12,340 nucleotides of DNA from an uncultured archaeon (GTDB lineage Archaea > Thermoproteota > Nitrososphaeria > Nitrososphaerales > Nitrosopumilaceae), in contig CATMRH010000033.1 of assembly GCA_950073955.1 (NCBI GenBank), positions 1 through 12,340 on the forward strand, given 5' to 3'. This document shows positions 7,127 through 12,340 of the stretch, piece by piece (the first letter of the stretch is position 1; every line of letters begins with the position of its first letter). The notes beneath the pieces are model-generated. The model had not been told where the DNA came from. It searched no databases and worked only from the letters and a program-made list of their open reading frames with translations. A program made the translations under genes and the position numbers.

Positions 7127-8398
7127 TTAACTCAAAATTACGCCTATATCCATAAGATTTGTATGAGTAAAATCAGTCACAATACTTCCTTTTTGTTTTT
7201 GAAAGAATCTGCCTGAATCACTGTTTTTGAGAAACTCTTTTGTTATCGATGAATCTATTCTAATATTTTCTGTAATAGCTCCAGCAAAAACAGAATTTCC
7301 ATCTATTCCATCTGTACCCATCGATGCAATAACGATTTTTTTTAATTTTTGAGTATTTTTTAAAATTCTTAAAACCATTTCTTGATTTCTCCCACCCCTT
7401 CCTTTTCCAAGAACCCTTACTGTAGTTTCTCCACCAAAAATTAGACATGCTTTTTGGTTTTCTGAAATGTTTTCAAGAATTTTTGTCACTGCATCTTTGA
7501 TCTCACCAAAAACTTGTAGTATAGTTACATTGTAACCTATTTTCCTAGCTGTCTTTTGCATAGCTTCCAAACAATCACTATTGTTTGCAATAATATAATT
7601 TTCAATTTTTGATTTCTTTGGAATTTCAATTTTCTCTAATCCTTTTTCTAAAACTTGTAAAACTTCTGAAGGAATTTTTCTTTTAAGTTTGTATTTTTCT
7701 ATAATGTCTAGCGCATCTGCAAATGTTGTATCATCCATGTATGTTGTACCTGAAGCAATAGATGATAGATCATCACCTTCAACATCTGACATTACCAGAC
7801 TTATTCCTTGGCATTTCATATTCTCTACCAATCTACCTCCTTTAATTTTTGATAGATGTTTTCTTATACAGTTGAACTCTTGAATTGTTGCACCTGATTT
7901 CAACAGTAAATTTGTAACATAGATTTTATCATCAAGAGTTATGTCGTCTGGCATTGCAAGAAGTGATGACCCTCCTCCTGAAACAAGAAAAATTACTAGT
8001 TCATCACTTTTTTTATTTTGAAGAAATTTCATGACTTCTTTTGCTGCCTTTACACTTGTTTGGTCTGGTTTAGGGTGCCTAGAATTAAAAATCTGAAATT
8101 TCTTTCCCTTAATTCTTGATTTGGAGCCTTTTGGAATTACCACAATTCCACTTTTTATGGGAATTATTGCATTAAGTGCCCGTGTCATTGAATCTCCGGC
8201 TTTTCCAAATGCAACAGAATAGATGTTAGAATATTTTCTAATTTTAATTGATTTGCCACCAATTTTGATTTCATCAGGTGTAACATACTTTGGAATGATG
8301 TTTTCTGGATTAGCAGCTTCAAGACCTGCTTCTAAAATTTCTAAACAATCCTTTTTCTTATCACTAGTTGCTAATTCATTGAAATTTTGAATGATCAT
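7127..8398 (-). CDS. Glycerate 2-kinase (MOFRL family)
   Basis: Predicted to phosphorylate D-glycerate with ATP to 2-phosphoglycerate, feeding lower glycolysis or gluconeogenesis. The 423-residue length fits archaeal glycerate 2-kinase. Motifs: SVAFGKAGDSM (61-71); SRHPKPDQTS (106-115); LVSGGGSSLLAMP (138-150), the phosphate-binding loop; NCIRKHLSKIKGGRL (176-190); SDVEGDDLSSIASG (204-217); and the MOFRL domain with GGETTVRVLGKGRGGRNQEM (322-341) and SMGTDGIDGNSVFAGA (359-374). I chose the ATG at 8398. A longer in-frame reading begins at 8506, but its extra 36 residues lie antisense within the next gene, are not family-like, and would bypass the TATA element at 8421. It is divergent from the alcohol dehydrogenase with only 51 bases between, so the two may be co-expressed. 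Related members can act on other hydroxy acids. Confidence 0.93.
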   Translation of the reverse strand: MIIQNFNELATSDKKKDCLEILEAGLEAANPENIIPKYVTPDEIKIGGKSIKIRKYSNIYSVAFGKAGDSMTRALNAIIPIKSGIVVIPKGSKSRIKGKKFQIFNSRHPKPDQTSVKAAKEVMKFLQNKKSDELVIFLVSGGGSSLLAMPDDITLDDKIYVTNLLLKSGATIQEFNCIRKHLSKIKGGRLVENMKCQGISLVMSDVEGDDLSSIASGTTYMDDTTFADALDIIEKYKLKRKIPSEVLQVLEKGLEKIEIPKKSKIENYIIANNSDCLEAMQKTARKIGYNVTILQVFGEIKDAVTKILENISENQKACLIFGGETTVRVLGKGRGGRNQEMVLRILKNTQKLKKIVIASMGTDGIDGNSVFAGAITENIRIDSSITKEFLKNSDSGRFFQKQKGSIVTDFTHTNLMDIGVILS

Positions 8399-8420
8399 AC
8401 CATCACTCAATAATACAAGA

Positions 8421-8428
8421 TATATAAT
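8421..8428. promoter_or_regulatory. Shared TATA box between glycerate kinase and alcohol dehydrogenase
   Basis: TATATAAT (ATTATATA on the other strand) is centred about 26 nt from the glycerate kinase ATG and about 25 nt from the alcohol dehydrogenase ATG. Both distances are those of a leaderless archaeal promoter, and no second TATA box is needed. It is the clearest of the three shared elements in this window. Confidence 0.65.
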
Positions 8429-8449
8429 CGTCAATGATTTTTTTATTTC

Positions 8450-9394
8450 ATGCACACAATACGCATTCCAAAAGTTATCAACTTTGGAGAAGATGCACTT
8501 GGTCAAACAGATTATCCTAAAAATGCCCTTATTGTCACAACTGTTCCGCCAGAACTTTCTGACAAATGGATAGCAAAAATGGGAATTAAAGATTACATGT
8601 TGTATGACAAAGTAACACCTGAACCATCAATTGACGATGTCAATACTGTGATTTCACAATTCAAAGACAAAAAACCATCTGTTCTAATTGGATTGGGTGG
8701 TGGAAGTTCAATGGACGTAGTAAAATATGCTGCCCAAGATTTTGGAGTAGAAAAGATCTTAATCCCAACTACATTTGGAACTGGAGCTGAAATGACAACT
8801 TATTGTGTTCTGAAATTTGATGGGAAAAAGAAATTGTTACATGAAGATAGATTCTTAGCTGACATGGCTGTAGTCGATTCATATTTTATGAATGGCACTC
8901 CCGAACAAGTCATCAAAAATTCTGTTTGTGATGCATGTGCTCAAGCAACTGAAGGCTATGATAGCAAACTTGGTAATGACTTGACTAGAACTCTATGTAA
9001 ACAAGCATTTGAGATTCTTTATGATGCAATTATGAATGACAAACCAGAGAACTATCCATATGGTTCAATGTTGTCTGGAATGGGATTTGGAAATTGCTCT
9101 ACAACACTCGGACATGCATTGTCTTATGTATTTTCAAATGAAGGTGTACCACATGGTTATTCATTATCTTCTTGTACAACAATTGCACACAAGCATAACA
9201 AGTCAATCTTCTATGATAGGTTCAAAGAAGCTATGGAGAAACTTGGTTTTGATAAATTAGAACTCAAAGCTGATGTTTCAGAAGCTGCAGATGTTGTTAT
9301 GACTGATAAAGGACATTTGGATCCAAACCCAATTCCAATATCAAAAGATGATGTCATCAAATGTCTTGAAGGTATCAAAGCAGGTAATTTGTAA
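8450..9394 (+). CDS. Iron-type alcohol dehydrogenase; candidate malonic semialdehyde reductase
   Basis: Member of the Fe-dependent alcohol dehydrogenase family, which reduces aldehydes with NAD(P)H. The N-terminal start IRIPKVINFGEDAL matches the family's first strand, so the protein is complete. Nucleotide-binding motifs are GLGGGSSMD (81-89) and PTTFGTGAE (106-114). Expected metal ligands: D161 present, H222 (in LGHALSY) present and H235 (in PHGYS) present, but the position four after the Asp, normally His, is Q165. At 314 residues it is shorter than the usual 380 or so, mainly in the C-terminal helical domain. A thaumarchaeal Fe-ADH-family enzyme from Nitrosopumilus maritimus has been characterised as malonic semialdehyde reductase of the 3-hydroxypropionate/4-hydroxybutyrate cycle. 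This gene is a reasonable candidate ortholog, but that is inference. The ATG at 8450 lies 25 nt from the TATA box. The family call is secure; the substrate is not. Confidence 0.88.
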   Translation: MHTIRIPKVINFGEDALGQTDYPKNALIVTTVPPELSDKWIAKMGIKDYMLYDKVTPEPSIDDVNTVISQFKDKKPSVLIGLGGGSSMDVVKYAAQDFGVEKILIPTTFGTGAEMTTYCVLKFDGKKKLLHEDRFLADMAVVDSYFMNGTPEQVIKNSVCDACAQATEGYDSKLGNDLTRTLCKQAFEILYDAIMNDKPENYPYGSMLSGMGFGNCSTTLGHALSYVFSNEGVPHGYSLSSCTTIAHKHNKSIFYDRFKEAMEKLGFDKLELKADVSEAADVVMTDKGHLDPNPIPISKDDVIKCLEGIKAGNL

Positions 9395-9405
9395 AAAATT
9401 CAAAA

Positions 9406-9429
9406 ATTTTTTTACCTTTTTTCTATTTT
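9406..9429 (+). terminator. Poly-T terminator after the alcohol dehydrogenase gene
   Basis: Within 40 bases of the stop codon come two T tracts (seven Ts at 9407-9413, six at 9417-9422) and further T-rich sequence. This is the usual stem-less archaeal termination signal. It separates the gene from the downstream LLM oxidoreductase, which has its own promoter. Confidence 0.55.
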
Positions 9430-9463
9430 CTTGATAAACTGCGAAATTGGCAGCTGATTAAAC

Positions 9464-9471
9464 TTATTTAT
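9464..9471 (+). promoter_or_regulatory. TATA box of the LLM oxidoreductase gene
   Basis: TTATTTAT is centred 22 nt from the first possible start (GTG 9490) and 28 nt from the second (GTG 9496). The spacing slightly favours the second GTG if the mRNA is leaderless. Confidence 0.5.
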
Positions 9472-9489
9472 TCTAATATTCTGTCGTAA

Positions 9490-10596
9490 GTGTACGTGAC
9501 TGAAAAGAATCTAAAATTTGGTATTCAAAACGGATTAAATGTTGCTAGAGCTGGATATACTGAAGACCAAATTCTAACAGCTTGCATACTTGCTGATAAA
9601 ACTGGTTATGATTCTATTTTCTATATGGATCACACAAACGTACCACAATGGAAAAATGCAATTGTTTTGGATCCTTGGGTTATGTTGTCTGCAATTGCTG
9701 CAGTCACACAGAATGTTGAACTTGGTACTTGTGTAACTGATGCAATTCGAAGACATCCATCTAACATTGCACTAGCTGCTATTTCTCTTGATAGAGTTTC
9801 AAAAGGTAGAGCTATTCTTGGAATTGGTGCAGGTGAAGCTCAAAACCTAAAAGAATTTTGTATCCCATTTGAAAAACCAGTTTCGAAATGGGAAGAACAA
9901 ATTGAAGTTATTCATAAATTGTATGAACCAACACCTGATAATGTAGTAAGTTATGATGGAAAATATTACAAACTTGAAGGGGCATGTTTGCAAGCACCTC
10001 CAATTAGAAAACCACGACCACCAACTTACATGGCATCTGGTGGAAAACGTACTCTTGCATTAACAGGAAAACTTGGTGATGGTTGGCTACCAATCGGTTA
10101 CACTCCAGTACTCTTTACAGATCATAAAGCGCAAATTGAAAAATCAATGGATGAAAATAACAGAACACAAGAAGAAAAAGACAACTTTGAATTTGCACTT
10201 GATATTGATGTGTACTTTTCTGAAGATGCAGAAGAATCTTGGGCAAAAATGAAAGAAGCAGTCAAAGTAAGTTTGTTCAAGCCTGAAATCTTGAGAGTTC
10301 ACGGATTAAAAGAAATTGAAGGATTTGATTTTGTCAAATACTTTACAGAATATTCAATGTCTGATCAATCTTGGATTATAAAGATGAGAGAGGCTGCAAC
10401 TAAGATGCCTGATGATGTTGCTCGTTCTTCAACTGCAATTGGCACTCCTGAAGATATAATTCCAATATTTGAGGAATTCATGAAAGCTGGTGTTAATCAT
10501 TTTGTAATTCGATTCTGGGGGAAGAACTACTTTGGTTCTATTGACAAATTTGCAACTCATGTAATGCCAAAACTCAGAGAAATAGCCAAACAATAA
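9490..10596 (+). CDS. LLM-class (luciferase-like) flavin or F420-dependent oxidoreductase
   Basis: 368-residue TIM-barrel oxidoreductase of the bacterial luciferase-like superfamily, which includes F420-dependent glucose-6-phosphate dehydrogenase and methylene-tetrahydromethanopterin reductase (Mer). Seen: FGIQNG at the first strand, ADKTGYDSIFYMDH (35-48), LGTCVTDAIRRHPSNIALAA (78-97), DRVSKGRAILGIGAGEAQN (101-119) with the GIGAGE cofactor/phosphate-loop segment, RPPTYMASGGKRTLALTGKLGDGW in the middle, and GTPEDIIPIFEEFMKAGVNHF near the end. These match the F420-using branch, and Thaumarchaeota are known to make F420, but the substrate cannot be named. An in-frame TAA directly precedes GTG 9490; GTG 9496 is an equally possible start giving two residues fewer. 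It follows the alcohol dehydrogenase in the same direction but is separated by a terminator and promoter. Confidence 0.88.
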   Translation: MYVTEKNLKFGIQNGLNVARAGYTEDQILTACILADKTGYDSIFYMDHTNVPQWKNAIVLDPWVMLSAIAAVTQNVELGTCVTDAIRRHPSNIALAAISLDRVSKGRAILGIGAGEAQNLKEFCIPFEKPVSKWEEQIEVIHKLYEPTPDNVVSYDGKYYKLEGACLQAPPIRKPRPPTYMASGGKRTLALTGKLGDGWLPIGYTPVLFTDHKAQIEKSMDENNRTQEEKDNFEFALDIDVYFSEDAEESWAKMKEAVKVSLFKPEILRVHGLKEIEGFDFVKYFTEYSMSDQSWIIKMREAATKMPDDVARSSTAIGTPEDIIPIFEEFMKAGVNHFVIRFWGKNYFGSIDKFATHVMPKLREIAKQ

Positions 10597-10599
10597 GAC

Positions 10600-10626
10600 G
10601 TTCTATTTTATTATTCCAAAAAATTA
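10600..10626. terminator. Convergent T-rich/A-rich termination region
   Basis: After the LLM gene the plus strand reads T-rich (about 10604-10615). The A run at 10619-10624 gives a six-T tract on the minus strand, downstream of the basic-tailed protein. The 75-base gap between the two convergent genes therefore seems to hold termination signals for both. No hairpin is evident. Confidence 0.4.
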
Positions 10627-10671
10627 ATTACTAAATAGGTTCTGAGAAGGAAAACGAAGATTCTTTTTAAT

Positions 10672-11091
10672 TTATGACTTGTGTGGTCTTCTGCTTTTTG
10701 CTTTTGTAAATGATTTTGCTCTACGTTTGTTTCGTTGTTTTGCTAATCTTTTTCTAGTACGCTCTGTGGATTTTGTTTCACCTTGAATGATTTTTGTTTT
10801 ACTTCCATCTCTTAACATGATTACTTTTCCTTTGAATCTAAATTCTACATCTCTACATTTGACATAATATTTTTTGAGACAAAAAAATATTCTATTATTT
10901 GTCCCATGCAAATCTTTGATTTCTTTTGATTTTTTTAATTCATTAATAATATTTCTAAGTATTCCTTTGTCAATGTCTGTAACTCTATGTAATTCTCTAA
11001 ACCAGATGAATCTCGATTCAGAACCCCATTTTTCTAGAACATCTAAGACTTGTTGTGTGGTCTCTTCGTACTCTTTATCTATTTTATACAC
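10672..11091 (-). CDS. Winged-helix-like protein with strongly basic C-terminal tail, function unknown
   Basis: 139 residues. Residues about 10-75 are rich in predicted helix and resemble a winged helix (VLDVLEKWG, FRELHRVTD, KGILRNIINELKKSKEI, then a strand-turn-strand around HGTNNRIFFCL). Residues 104-139 form a tail with 16 Lys/Arg in 36 residues, typical of nucleic-acid binding and of disorder. The start given is GTG at 11091. However, the frame stays open 12 codons further upstream to a TGA at 11128-11130, and the upstream residues (ISRQAVYKID across the GTG) look like the recognition part of a helix-turn-helix. The only unusual start candidate there is ATT at 11106; no ATG, GTG or TTG exists in that stretch. 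A perfect palindrome lies just upstream. I do not recognise a named family; a chromatin, transcription or ribosome-associated role is possible. Confidence 0.75.
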   Translation of the reverse strand: MYKIDKEYEETTQQVLDVLEKWGSESRFIWFRELHRVTDIDKGILRNIINELKKSKEIKDLHGTNNRIFFCLKKYYVKCRDVEFRFKGKVIMLRDGSKTKIIQGETKSTERTRKRLAKQRNKRRAKSFTKAKSRRPHKS

Positions 11092-11124
11092 TGCTTGTCT
11101 TGAAATATTCCCATGTTTTATCAG

Positions 11125-11140
11125 TTTTCATTAATGAAAA
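11125..11140. promoter_or_regulatory. Perfect 16-bp palindrome, possible operator
   Basis: TTTTCATTAATGAAAA is an exact inverted repeat with no spacer, 34-49 bases upstream of the GTG of the winged-helix-like gene. Its AT core could also act as that gene's TATA element, so a dimeric regulator bound here would block transcription initiation. Function is inferred from symmetry and position only. Confidence 0.4.
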
Positions 11141-11206
11141 GTTTGGATGAAAAAAGTCAAGTTTTAGAATGTTCTCCCTTTTTGATTATTTTTGTGATAA
11201 TTCAAT

Positions 11207-11299
11207 ATGAATACTGAATTAAAAAATGAATGTACAAAATTGTCATGTAGGATTCTAGAAATCAAAGCATTAGCAAAAGAACTAGATGAAGAAGATTAG
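11207..11299 (+). CDS. Probable 30-residue microprotein
   Basis: ATG-to-TAG frame encoding 30 residues: N-terminal MNTELKNECTKLSCRI, then a helical stretch rich in Leu, Lys and Glu (LEIKALAKELDEED), with cysteines at 9 and 14 and an acidic end. An AT-rich TATA-like stretch (about 11180-11190) sits some 23 nt upstream, and a T-rich tract (from 11305) follows the stop directly, so it has the layout of a stand-alone leaderless gene. The composition looks protein-like and amphipathic. I do not recognise it. A chance frame of this length is possible. Confidence 0.5.
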   Translation: MNTELKNECTKLSCRILEIKALAKELDEED

Positions 11300-11304
11300 T
11301 ATTC

Positions 11305-11330
11305 TTTTTTGATTTAAACTGTTTTCTTTT
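11305..11330 (+). terminator. T-rich tract after the microprotein
   Basis: Six Ts at 11305-11310, followed by more T-rich sequence, directly downstream of the 30-codon frame. This fits a stem-less archaeal terminator. Confidence 0.4.
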
Positions 11331-11388
11331 AGTCTGAGTATGTTTTTTCATTTGCCTACTAGCATATTTTTAGTATTTGTGCTCTGGA

Positions 11389-11396
11389 TTTATAAA
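11389..11396 (+). promoter_or_regulatory. TATA box of the PNPOx-like gene
   Basis: TTTATAAA, a textbook archaeal TATA box, is centred 26 nt upstream of the TTG at 11419. This spacing supports both the TTG start and a leaderless mRNA. Confidence 0.7.
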
Positions 11397-11418
11397 ATGA
11401 TTTTTCATAATTCAGTTA

Positions 11419-12051
11419 TTGCAATTTGCTGGAATCTTAAAAATTCGTTCATTTGAAAAAATTAAAGAATTTCTTAAAGTAGAACATATTGGCAGAATTT
11501 CTAGCATTGATAAAAATGGTTTTCCTCAAATAATTCCAATGAATTTTGTTTTTCTAAATGATGCTATCTACCTGCACTCTCATGTTAGAGGTGAAAAATT
11601 AGAAAATATTTCTCGTAACAACAAAGTAGGTTTTGAGGTAGATAAAGAACTAGAATTTCTACCCTCTTATTTTGAAGATCCTAATGACGCATCTCTAGCA
11701 GATACTTTGTACATCAGTGTTGTGATGAAAGGAGTTGGTTCTTTTGTAATTGATAGAAAAGAAAAGACACTTGCACTTAATGCACTAATTGCAAAATATC
11801 AACCCGAAGGTCAGTATGAACCAATTAAATCTGATATGGAAGTTTTAGATGAAGTTACTGTAATCAAAGTAACACCACAAACAATACATGGAAAATACAA
11901 AATTGGTCAGAACATGAATTCTAAAGATAGAATGGATTTAGCACAAAAGATTTTGAAACGAAATTCTCCATCAGCTAAACAAACCCTGAAAATTATGGGT
12001 TTTGAAGTGACTGATGATGGGTTAAAAATGGTTGATGAACCTGTATGGTAA
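11419..12051 (+). CDS. PNPOx-like split-barrel flavoprotein (pyridoxamine 5'-phosphate oxidase family)
   Basis: 210-residue protein with an FMN-binding split barrel. Characteristic pattern: IKEFLKVEHIGRISSIDKNG (15-34), GFPQIIPMNFVF (34-45), AIYLHSHVRGEKLENISRNN (49-68, FMN-phosphate and dimer region) and KVGFEVDKE (69-77). This resembles the NimA / Pyridox_ox_2-type branch rather than true vitamin B6 oxidase. Residues 160-210 form an extra charged C-terminal segment with a Lys/Arg-rich helix (MDLAQKILKRN). The substrate is unknown; family members bind FMN, F420 or haem and act as reductases. The TTG at 11419 lies 26 nt from a strong TATA box and precedes the first helix, so I trust it. Plus strand, alone except for the cysteine-rich frame 52 bases downstream. 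Confidence 0.85.
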   Translation: MQFAGILKIRSFEKIKEFLKVEHIGRISSIDKNGFPQIIPMNFVFLNDAIYLHSHVRGEKLENISRNNKVGFEVDKELEFLPSYFEDPNDASLADTLYISVVMKGVGSFVIDRKEKTLALNALIAKYQPEGQYEPIKSDMEVLDEVTVIKVTPQTIHGKYKIGQNMNSKDRMDLAQKILKRNSPSAKQTLKIMGFEVTDDGLKMVDEPVW

Positions 12052-12103
12052 TCATAGTTTTAATCCACATTGCTTTAACTGCAGTTTAATCATAAATAAA
12101 TAA

Positions 12104-12217
12104 TTGGAAGAATCAAAACCAAAAAAACAGGTTTGTGGGTACTGTCCAATTGACAAATGTCTTTTAGATTGTGAGATTTGTAATCCTAAATTCAGTTCAA
12201 ACTGTAATTGTGATTAA
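12104..12217 (+). CDS. 37-residue cysteine-rich small protein
   Basis: TTG-to-TAA frame of 37 codons, directly preceded by an in-frame TAA. It encodes MEESKPKKQVCGYCP followed by IDKCLLDCEICNPKF and SSNCNCD. Seven cysteines at 11, 14, 19, 23, 26, 34 and 36 make C-x2-C, C-x3-C-x2-C and C-x-C groups, far above chance for AT-rich noncoding DNA. It probably binds zinc (treble-clef or metallothionein-like) or an Fe-S cluster. The lysine-rich N terminus is not a signal peptide. A weak TATA-like CTTTAACT lies about 29 nt upstream. It may instead be transcribed with the flavoprotein gene 52 bases before it. I do not recognise a named family. Confidence 0.65.
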   Translation: MEESKPKKQVCGYCPIDKCLLDCEICNPKFSSNCNCD

Positions 12218-12222
12218 AATTA

Positions 12223-12247
12223 GAAAAAATAAGAAAAAAGGAAAAAG
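12223..12247 (-). terminator. Poly-T terminator of the cupredoxin gene
   Basis: Three A runs on the plus strand (12224-12229, 12234-12239, 12242-12246) give consecutive T tracts on the minus strand within about 30 bases of the cupredoxin stop codon. Confidence 0.5.
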
Positions 12248-12253
12248 TTTTGG

Positions 12254-12340
12254 TTAGTTCACTGTAACAGTGCCAATCATCCATGGATGAACCATACAGA
12301 AGTAATCGTAAATTCCTGCATCATTAAATTCATGTGACCA
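12254..12340 (-). CDS. Blue-copper (plastocyanin-like cupredoxin) protein, C-terminal 28 residues
   Basis: Only the last 28 residues lie in the window; the gene runs off the right edge. They read WSHEFNDAGIYDYFC then MVHPWMIGTVTVN, the classic C-terminal copper loop of plastocyanin-like domains. The Cys, His and Met ligands are at positions 15, 18 and 21 of the fragment (C-x2-H-x2-M), followed by the final strand GTVTV. A fourth ligand His would lie upstream, outside the window. Ammonia-oxidising archaea encode many such proteins, usually exported and thought to carry electrons in place of cytochromes c. Whether this one is a single small domain or the end of a larger multicopper or membrane-anchored protein cannot be seen. 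Confidence 0.9.
   Translation of the reverse strand, partial: WSHEFNDAGIYDYFCMVHPWMIGTVTVN

Larger units (their letters stand above)
11092..11418. other. Intergenic stretch with palindrome, microprotein candidate and T-rich tracts
   Basis: This 327-base gap between divergent genes is the longest without a standard-size gene. It holds the 16-bp palindrome (11125-11140), a 30-codon reading frame (11207-11299), T-rich tracts after it (about 11302-11350) and the TATA box of the flavoprotein gene (11389-11396). I see no tRNA or other structured RNA in it. Confidence 0.6.

Noticed and set aside
8399..8506. Longer glycerate kinase start adding 36 N-terminal residues
   Set aside because: The extension lies antisense over the alcohol dehydrogenase start, is not family-like, and would place the start upstream of the TATA element. 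The ATG at 8398 fits both family and promoter.
9395..9489. Possible structured RNA or tRNA in the gap before the LLM gene
   Set aside because: The gap contains only T-rich termination sequence and a TATA element; no cloverleaf or convincing stem is visible.
12279..12288. Palindrome ATCCATGGAT
   Set aside because: It lies inside the conserved His-Pro-Trp-Met copper loop of the cupredoxin and is explained by coding.
1..12340. Mobile elements, CRISPR arrays, toxin-antitoxin or other defence systems
   Set aside because: No transposase, integrase, direct-repeat array, attachment-like repeat or defence-type domain is seen. Composition is even and the genes are mostly housekeeping or core metabolism.

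Overview
The window reads as part of the chromosome of an AT-rich archaeon, most likely an ammonia-oxidising thaumarchaeon (Nitrosopumilus-like). The signs are archaeal TATA boxes about 25-30 nt upstream of start codons with no Shine-Dalgarno sequence, frequent TTG and GTG starts, poly-T termination tracts, an archaeal-type isoleucyl-tRNA synthetase, an F420/flavin luciferase-family oxidoreductase, a blue-copper protein, and a short iron-type alcohol dehydrogenase resembling the family that supplies malonic semialdehyde reductase in this lineage. The taxonomic call is inference from content; no rRNA or tRNA is present. I see no phage, IS element, CRISPR array or sign of recent transfer.

Bases 1-7053 hold a tightly packed run in which orientation keeps flipping: ileS (-, truncated by the left edge), purD (+), a two-gene minus-strand unit folD and 5-formyl-THF cyclo-ligase, a small cupin (+), purN (-), a beta-lactamase-fold nuclease (+) and a small Cys/His protein (-). 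Convergent neighbours overlap at their stop codons by 4 to 10 bases. Divergent neighbours are separated by about 50-80 bases that hold the promoters. PurD, PurN, FolD and the cyclo-ligase form a purine/one-carbon group: PurD makes GAR, PurN formylates it with 10-formyl-THF, FolD makes that cofactor, and the cyclo-ligase rescues 5-formyl-THF.

Bases 7127-10596 hold central-carbon and redox genes: glycerate 2-kinase (-), divergent from an iron-type alcohol dehydrogenase (+), followed by a luciferase-like (LLM) oxidoreductase (+). The dehydrogenase is a candidate malonic semialdehyde reductase of the 3-hydroxypropionate/4-hydroxybutyrate CO2-fixation cycle.

Bases 10597-12340 are looser. They hold a winged-helix-like protein with a strongly basic tail (-), with a perfect 16-bp palindrome just upstream of it. 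They also hold a likely 30-aa microprotein, a PNPOx-like flavoprotein, a 37-aa protein with seven cysteines, and the C-terminal end of a blue-copper protein (-) cut by the right edge.

I find no clear new multi-gene system. The items most worth a second look are three divergent gene pairs that each seem to share one near-symmetric TATA element, two very short proteins that ordinary length cut-offs would miss, the palindrome beside the basic-tailed DNA-binding candidate, and the altered metal site of the alcohol dehydrogenase.
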